NCBI GenBank assembly: GCA_038213005.1
Contig: JBBQTU010000062.1
Coordinates: 1 to 18,431 of the forward strand
Length of the DNA stretch: 18,431 bases
Direction: 5' to 3'
From: JBBQTU01 sp038213005
GTDB lineage: Bacteria; Planctomycetota; Phycisphaerae; Tepidisphaerales; Tepidisphaeraceae
Under the pieces are notes generated by a model. That model had not been told where the DNA came from. It worked only from the letters and a program-made list of their open reading frames with translations, and ran no database searches. Each line of letters opens with the position of its first letter. The first letter of the stretch is position 1. Positions 14,419-18,431 of the stretch are shown piece after piece. Position numbers and translations under genes: made by a program.

Positions 14419-15282
14419 CTATGCCATGTTCGTCGGCCACTCGCCGGCAAAGACTTCCACGGCCGGGCCGGTCATGTAGACGCAGTTGTCGCTTTCTCGC
14501 CATTCCAACTGCAGGTCGCCGCCGGGGAGGTGAACCAGGATCTTGCGATCGGTCCGACCGGTGAGGACGCCCGCAACGCACACGGCGCATGCTCCGGTGC
14601 CGCAGGCCAGCGTCACCCCGCTGCCGCGTTCCCAGGTCCGCATGGTGACCTCGCCCTGTGAATGCACCTGCACCCAGTGAGCGTTGATCCGACGCGGAAA
14701 CGCCGGGTGGTTCTCAACTCGCGGGCCCAACCGCTCAAGGTCGACAGGCTTCACGTCGGCGACAAATCCCACGGCGTGGGGATTGCCCATCGAGACCAGC
14801 GTGGCATCAATGTGATCCACCTCGCCGCCCAGGGCAATATGGAATTCGTGGGTGCCCGCGATCTTCTGCAGCAGGCTGACGTCGGCCGGGATGCGCGGCA
14901 GTTCAAGGATCGGCTGGCCCATGTTGACGGTCGCCTCAGCGACCTTGGCATCGTCGCCCAGGGTGAGCGACAGGCTCAGCACGCCTCGGCCGGTCTCGAT
15001 CCTCATCGGATTGCGCTTTGTCAGCCCGTGATCCCAGGCGAGCTTGGCGACGCAGCGAATGCCGTTGCCGCACATCTCGGATTCCGAGCCGTCGGCGTTG
15101 AACATGCGCATGCGCACGTCGGCGACCTTGGAGGGCAGGACCATGATCAGGCCGTCGGAACCGATTCCGAAATGTCGATCAGAAACCGTAACTGCCAGCG
15201 CAGCGGGATCGACCACGTTTTCGGCAAAGCCGTTAACGTAGACATAGTCGTTGCCGATACCCTGCATCTTCATGAACTTCAT
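14419..15282 (-). CDS. dapF: Diaminopimelate epimerase
   Basis: A 287-aa cytoplasmic enzyme that interconverts LL- and meso-diaminopimelate, the penultimate step of lysine synthesis and the source of meso-DAP for peptidoglycan. The two catalytic cysteines of the family are in place: C71 in ADGSESEMCGNGIRC and C227 in ERGSGVTLACGTGACA. The N-terminal MQGIGNDYVYVN and the substrate-binding MGNPHAVGFV are also typical, and the length is normal (about 275-290). The first ATG, at 15282, is chosen (MKFMKMQG); AGGTC lies just upstream and ATG at 15273 is an alternative. The gene follows dapB on the same strand with a 38-bp gap, so the two are probably cotranscribed. A possible internal promoter lies in that gap. 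Confidence 0.96.
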   Translation of the reverse strand: MKFMKMQGIGNDYVYVNGFAENVVDPAALAVTVSDRHFGIGSDGLIMVLPSKVADVRMRMFNADGSESEMCGNGIRCVAKLAWDHGLTKRNPMRIETGRGVLSLSLTLGDDAKVAEATVNMGQPILELPRIPADVSLLQKIAGTHEFHIALGGEVDHIDATLVSMGNPHAVGFVADVKPVDLERLGPRVENHPAFPRRINAHWVQVHSQGEVTMRTWERGSGVTLACGTGACAVCVAGVLTGRTDRKILVHLPGGDLQLEWRESDNCVYMTGPAVEVFAGEWPTNMA

Positions 15283-15290
15283 GTTGACCT

Positions 15291-15319
15291 AGGATAGCGT
15301 GGTTCAGGGAAACTTTCGA
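15291..15319 (-). promoter_or_regulatory. Possible internal promoter in front of dapF
   Basis: On the - strand, TCGAAA (15314-15319) and TATCCT (15291-15296) are 17 bp apart, each matching four of six consensus bases, and the -10 ends 8 nt before the dapF ATG. It fits the leaderless layout of other genes here, but it overlaps AGGTC, which could instead be a ribosome-binding site. Confidence 0.3.
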
Positions 15320-15320
15320 C

Positions 15321-16109
15321 CTACAGCCCCAGCACGTCGGCCATGGTGTAGCGGCCGGGGGCCTTGCCGGTGAGCCAGAGGGCGGCTTTGAGCGCCCCGT
15401 GGGCGAAGGTGTCGCGCGTGGTGGCGGTGTGGGTCAGTTCCAGACGCTCGCCGAGGGCACCGAAGTAGACGGTGTGCTTGCCGACCTCATCGCCGACTCG
15501 CAGAGCCTGCATGCCGATGTCGCCGCGTTTGCGGGGGCAATCGTCGCCGTGGCGGTCGAAGACCAGCGAGTTGTGGGTCTTGCCGGTGGCGTTCAGGATC
15601 GCATCGGCGATGCCCATCGCCGTGCCCGAAGGGGCATCCCTCTTGAAGCGATGGTGCAGTTCGGTGATCTCCAGGTCATAGTCATCGCCGAGGCTCTTGG
15701 CCATCTGGGCGGCGATCTTGAACAGGAGATTCACGCCCAGGCTCATGTTGGGGGATTGGATGATGGCGATGTCCTTCGCCGCCTCGTCGATCAAGGCATG
15801 GTCCTGTGCCTGCAGACCCGTCGTTCCGATCACCATGGCGATCTTCTTCGCCCGGCAGGTTGCGATCAGCGTCCGCGTAGCCGCTGGAACAGTGAAGTCG
15901 ATGATGACGTCCGGTGCCGCCGTCAGTTCAGTGCCGATGGCGACGCCCAGCGACTCGATGCCGGCGAGTGCGCCGGCGTCCCTGCCGATGGCCGGAACGC
16001 CGGGGCGTTCGGTGGCGGCGACGAGCGTGAGCTGGTCGTACTGCTTCGACAACGCTACCAGTCGCATGCCCATCCGGCCGGCGGCTCCTGTTACTGCTAT
16101 GCTGGTCAT
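15321..16109 (-). CDS. dapB: 4-hydroxy-tetrahydrodipicolinate reductase
   Basis: A 262-aa cytoplasmic NAD(P)H-dependent reductase of the lysine/DAP pathway that forms tetrahydrodipicolinate. The N-terminal Rossmann motif VTGAAGRMG (6-14), IGTTGL (94-99), SPNMSLGVN (119-127) and the catalytic ITELHHRFKRDAPSGTA (148-164; H152, H153, K157) are all present. Length is typical (about 240-270). The frame stays open to 16355, but the true start is 16109 (MTSIAVTG), which places the Rossmann strand at the N terminus; upstream is only a weak ACGGA. It stands first in the dapB-dapF pair and is divergent from yefM-yoeB. A TTGCCA-N17-TACGCT pair about 75 nt upstream is a weak promoter candidate. dapA, usually nearby, is absent. 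Confidence 0.96.
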   Translation of the reverse strand: MTSIAVTGAAGRMGMRLVALSKQYDQLTLVAATERPGVPAIGRDAGALAGIESLGVAIGTELTAAPDVIIDFTVPAATRTLIATCRAKKIAMVIGTTGLQAQDHALIDEAAKDIAIIQSPNMSLGVNLLFKIAAQMAKSLGDDYDLEITELHHRFKRDAPSGTAMGIADAILNATGKTHNSLVFDRHGDDCPRKRGDIGMQALRVGDEVGKHTVYFGALGERLELTHTATTRDTFAHGALKAALWLTGKAPGRYTMADVLGL

Positions 16110-16312
16110 GGTTTCATTCCGTCTGTCTTGCACGATGATTCTCGTTCTCGCATTCAGCCCGCTGGGAGAAGCGAATGGATGCGAGGAAGCGTACCGGCAA
16201 GTCTGGCTATTGGCAAAATCGGCGCAGGCGACTTCGGCCGAGGAAACAACGCGAAATGGTATGCGTCTGCCCTGAGACAACGTTTTCGGGTGAGGCCTGT
16301 TGCCGGCTCTGG

Positions 16313-16344
16313 TTGAATGTGAGACACGTACAAGATATTGTACG
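16313..16344 (+). promoter_or_regulatory. yefM-yoeB promoter overlapped by its operator palindrome
   Basis: TTGAAT (16313-16318), a 17-bp spacer and TATTGT (16336-16341) place transcription start at or beside the ATG at 16348. The -10 lies inside a perfect inverted repeat, CGTACAA-GATA-TTGTACG (16327-16344). The arms contain GTACA/TGTAC, close to the TGTACA cores known to bind YefM and YefM-YoeB in E. coli. Binding here would block RNA polymerase, the expected autoregulation. Confidence 0.7.
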
Positions 16345-16347
16345 GCT

Positions 16348-16599
16348 ATGAACACGATGACCTACTCCGAAGCACGCTCCCAACTGGCGGCGACCATCAT
16401 GAAAGTGTGCCGCGACCATGCGCCCGTGACGATTACCCGAAAGCGGGAGAACGCGGTGGTCATGATGTCGCTGGAGGACTACGAGTCGCTCAGCGAAACA
16501 TGCTACTTGCTGCGCAGCCCGGCCAATGCACGGCGGCTTCTGCGGTCCATAGGGCAACTGGTGGCGGGCAAAGGCACGGAAAGGAAACTGGCCGAATGA
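16348..16599 (+). CDS. yefM: YefM antitoxin (Phd/YefM family)
   Basis: An 83-aa antitoxin with an N-terminal DNA-binding and dimerisation domain and a C-terminal tail that wraps and inhibits YoeB. MTYSEARSQLAATIMKV, including R10 of the DNA-contact region, VVMMSLEDYESL and ETCYLLRSPANARRLL are closely similar to E. coli YefM, and the length is the same as I recall for that protein. The start at 16348 is set by homology; there is no Shine-Dalgarno site and the -10 box ends 6 nt upstream. It overlaps yoeB by 4 nt (ATGA). The pair sits on the strand opposite to dapB and thrC, between them. Confidence 0.95.
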   Translation: MNTMTYSEARSQLAATIMKVCRDHAPVTITRKRENAVVMMSLEDYESLSETCYLLRSPANARRLLRSIGQLVAGKGTERKLAE

Positions 16600-16850
16600 G
16601 ACTGATCTTCTCTGACCTGGCATGGGAGGACTACCTCTACTGGCAGCAGACCGATGCCCGAACCGTTAAGCGAGTGAATGAACTCATTCGCGACATCCAG
16701 CGCAACGGGAACACAGGAATCGGTAAGCCCGAACCGCTGAAGCATGCACTGGCGGGTTACTGGTCGCGCCGGATCGACCAGGAGCACCGGATCGTCTACC
16801 GCATCGAAGGGCGCGACGTCCTGATCGCGCAGCTTCGGTATCATTATTAG
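16596..16850 (+). CDS. yoeB: YoeB toxin, ribosome-dependent mRNA endonuclease (RelE/Txe family)
   Basis: An 84-aa toxin that binds the ribosome A site and cleaves mRNA when YefM is degraded. The length and the catalytic residues of E. coli YoeB are all kept: E46 in GKPEPLKH, R65 in QEHRIVY, and H83 in the C-terminal RYHY. WEDYLYWQQTD (10-20) and YWSRRIDQEHRIVYRI (55-70) are family signatures. It appears intact, so the module should be active. The start overlaps the yefM stop (ATGA), giving coupled translation with antitoxin first. It converges on thrC with a 51-bp gap. Confidence 0.96.
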   Translation: MRLIFSDLAWEDYLYWQQTDARTVKRVNELIRDIQRNGNTGIGKPEPLKHALAGYWSRRIDQEHRIVYRIEGRDVLIAQLRYHY

Positions 16851-16853
16851 TCA

Positions 16854-16884
16854 GTCCCGAGCCGTACAGACGGTGGCAGGGGAC
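16854..16884. other. Weak inverted repeat between yoeB and thrC
   Basis: GTCCC (16854-16858) pairs with GGGAC (16880-16884), and inside it CCGT (16862-16865) with ACGG (16870-16873). It begins 4 nt after the yoeB stop in the 51-bp convergent gap. There is no T-tract. It may be a shared weak terminator. Confidence 0.25.
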
Positions 16885-16901
16885 ACCCGCGCAGGATTCC
16901 G

Positions 16902-18308
16902 TCAGCCGTTAATCGCTTTCAGAATCGCATCGAGATCGTCGGCCACCTGGACCGGCTGATTGGCCAGCGTGCCATGGGGCACGCGGCGCGGAGCCAGGTC
17001 CTGGGCGGCTTTCATGTCGATGCCCGTGTGGTATTTCACCGTGGCGTTGGGATCTTTGAGCTCGTGCCCGGTCAGGATGCAGACCACGCTCTCGCTGGGC
17101 GAGATGATCTGCTCGGCCATGAGCTTCTGCACGCCGGCGACGGTCGCAGCGCTGGCCGGCTCGCAGCCGAAGCCCCAACGGGCGACCTTGGCCCGGGCTT
17201 CGAGAATCTCGTCGTCGCTCACTTCACGCACCACGCCGTTCATCACATCCAGGGCTCGCAGGGCCTTGGGCAGATTCACCGGCCGGCTGATTTCGATCGC
17301 GCTGGCGATGGTGTGCGGCTTGTAGTGGCTCTCGTCCATGGCCGCGTAGAGCTTGCCGATCTTTTCGCAATCGACGTTGCCGCTGTTCCACTTGAGGCCC
17401 TGGCGGGTGACCAGTTCGCTCAGCGTGTTGGCGCCCGAGGCGTTGATGATCGCAAGCCGGGGGATCTTCTTGATCAGCCCCAGGTGCTGAAGCTCCATGA
17501 ACGCCTTGCCGAAGGCCGAGCAGTTGCCGAGGTTGCCGCCGGGAACGACGATCCAGTCCGGGGGTTCCCAGCCGCGGGCCTCGAGCACGCGGAACATGAT
17601 CGACTTCTGCCCTTCGAGGCGGAAGGGGTTGACGCTGTTCATCAGGTAGATGCCGTTTTTCGCTTCGGCGGCGATCTGGCGGATGCGGCGGAGGCAGTCG
17701 TCAAAATCCCCCTGGATCTGGAGGGTCAGAGCCCCGTAGTCCAGCGCCTGCGACAGTTTGCCGATGGCGATCTTGCCGGTGCCGATGAACACGATGCCCT
17801 TGAAGCCCGAGAGCGAGGCATACATCGCCAGGCTGGCGGAGGTGTTGCCGGTGGAGGCGCAGGCGACCTTGGCGGCACCCGCCATTTTGGCGTGGGTGAA
17901 GGCGGCCGTCATGCCGTTGTCTTTGAAGCTGCCCGAGGGGTTCAGTCCTTCGTATTGCAGGTAAAGGTTGCCCTGCTTCATGCCTATCTGTTTGGCGAGC
18001 AGGTCGGCTTGCTGGAGGAGTGTGCGGCCTTCGCCGATGGTGACGATGTCGTCCTCGGTGCGGTAGAAGGGCATCAGTTCGCGGAATCGCCAGACGCCGG
18101 AGAAATCAAGCCGGCCGGAGGACTGAAGGCCCTTGGTCATCCAGCGATGCTCAAAAGCAGCGAGGCTCTTGGGCACGGGGAGGCGGTCCCAGTCGTAGGT
18201 GATATCCAGCAGGCTCTTGCAGGCGGGGCAGGACGTATGGACTTCCTCGATGCCGTAGGTGGCAGCGCAGGCGGGATTCGTGCATTTTTGAAAAGCAGCG
18301 TCTTTCAT
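16902..18308 (-). CDS. thrC: Threonine synthase
   Basis: A 468-aa PLP enzyme that converts O-phosphohomoserine to threonine. An N-terminal four-cysteine zinc-ribbon-like segment (C9, C14, C27, C30 in KCTNPAC...SCPAC) precedes the fold-type II catalytic core. The PLP lysine is K129 in LNPSGSFKDNGM. Further signatures are ASTGNTSASLA, the phosphate-binding VVPGGNLGN and, near the C terminus, ILTGHELKDP. It is longer than compact bacterial ThrC (about 350 aa) owing to the N-terminal ribbon and a C-terminal extension. The start at 18308 (MKDAAFQK) is preferred: the frame is open to 18398, but that extension runs into repeat-like sequence. There is no Shine-Dalgarno site. Confidence 0.95.
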   Translation of the reverse strand: MKDAAFQKCTNPACAATYGIEEVHTSCPACKSLLDITYDWDRLPVPKSLAAFEHRWMTKGLQSSGRLDFSGVWRFRELMPFYRTEDDIVTIGEGRTLLQQADLLAKQIGMKQGNLYLQYEGLNPSGSFKDNGMTAAFTHAKMAGAAKVACASTGNTSASLAMYASLSGFKGIVFIGTGKIAIGKLSQALDYGALTLQIQGDFDDCLRRIRQIAAEAKNGIYLMNSVNPFRLEGQKSIMFRVLEARGWEPPDWIVVPGGNLGNCSAFGKAFMELQHLGLIKKIPRLAIINASGANTLSELVTRQGLKWNSGNVDCEKIGKLYAAMDESHYKPHTIASAIEISRPVNLPKALRALDVMNGVVREVSDDEILEARAKVARWGFGCEPASAATVAGVQKLMAEQIISPSESVVCILTGHELKDPNATVKYHTGIDMKAAQDLAPRRVPHGTLANQPVQVADDLDAILKAING

Positions 18309-18319
18309 AGCGAGCGGAA

Positions 18320-18348
18320 AGGTAAGGTCGGCACGGGGGTTTGTCCAA
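18320..18348 (-). promoter_or_regulatory. Candidate thrC promoter with very short leader
   Basis: On the - strand, TTGGAC (18343-18348), a 17-bp spacer and TTACCT (18320-18325), or TACCTT with 18 bp, ending 10-11 nt before the ATG at 18308. The -35 form is the same as for fkp and nearly that of cdsA. The -10 is weak. Confidence 0.4.
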
Positions 18349-18385
18349 CGCGGGGGAGGGTTAGATTTACCACGAAGCGACGAAG

Positions 18386-18431
18386 TGTCAAGCGACAATT
18401 ATAATTAGGCGTCAGCGACAATTAGAATCCC
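18386..18431. mobile_element. Probable end of an IS21-like insertion sequence (continues beyond window)
   Basis: The sequence changes abruptly from GC-rich to AT-rich at TGTCA (18386-18390) and shows two direct copies of AGCGACAATTA (18391-18401 and 18414-18424) with a 23-bp period. A TG terminus with subterminal repeats is the pattern of IS21-family ends. No transposase is visible because the window ends. Alternatives are an unrelated intergenic repeat or a regulatory tandem site. Confidence 0.35.

Noticed and set aside
16110..16355. N-terminal extension of dapB to 16355
   Set aside because: The extension lacks any similarity, overlaps the yefM operator and start, and would bury the Rossmann strand that must be N-terminal.
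16974..18404. A 476-codon frame on + opposite thrC
   Set aside because: It lies wholly antisense to an unmistakable thrC, and its peptide has shadow-frame composition (AEGRAVAEVAAGNDD and similar). High GC leaves such frames open.
18391..18431. CRISPR-like direct repeats at the right edge
   Set aside because: Only two 11-bp copies with a 23-bp period, leaving a 12-bp gap; this is too short for a repeat-spacer unit, and there are no cas genes.

Overview
The window is high-GC bacterial chromosome with densely packed, short-spaced genes. I infer a planctomycete-like organism (Planctomycetota, perhaps Phycisphaerae). The clues are a protein joining an MJ0042-type zinc ribbon, membrane helices and a propeller-like region; a bifunctional fucokinase/fucose-1-phosphate guanylyltransferase; a membrane pyrophosphatase; and a CdsA with the variant PGFGG/DVID signature. 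No rRNA or other phylogenetic marker is present, so this is inference.

Layout. Positions 2-688 hold the 3' end of a membrane-bound pyrophosphatase (hppA), closed by a strong hairpin terminator. Next on + come a monocistronic-looking fkp-like gene (878-4021) and a three-gene overlapping run (4228-7039): two small two-helix membrane proteins with helical-repeat cytoplasmic parts, then an M19 membrane dipeptidase. On - (10505 to 7253) lies a second unit: a fusion of an archaeal-type adenylate-kinase-like domain with a nucleoside 2-deoxyribosyltransferase-like domain, a LOG-family phosphoribohydrolase whose start overlaps its stop (ATGA), and a proline-rich TonB-like protein. A 434-bp gap (10506-10939) carries a REP-like palindrome and another hairpin, followed by cdsA (-). 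The zinc-ribbon/membrane/propeller protein (12000-14183, +) diverges from cdsA. The right part carries amino-acid and cell-wall biosynthesis: dapF and dapB (-, probable operon) and thrC (-), with a yefM-yoeB toxin-antitoxin pair on + between dapB and thrC. The extreme right edge shows a TG-starting, subterminally repeated sequence that looks like an IS21-type element end.

How the genes relate. DapB and DapF act in the lysine/diaminopimelate pathway and ThrC in the threonine branch of the same aspartate family. CdsA makes CDP-diacylglycerol for phospholipids. The most promising unfamiliar system is the adenylate-kinase-like/deoxyribosyltransferase-like fusion coupled to LOG: all its recognisable domains belong to families that handle nucleoside monophosphates or N-glycosidic bonds. 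A second recurrent signal is promoter placement. Several genes have a sigma70-like -10 box only 6-11 nt upstream of the ATG and no Shine-Dalgarno sequence, suggesting leaderless or nearly leaderless transcripts, while fkp, the fusion gene and the dipeptidase have clear Shine-Dalgarno sites.
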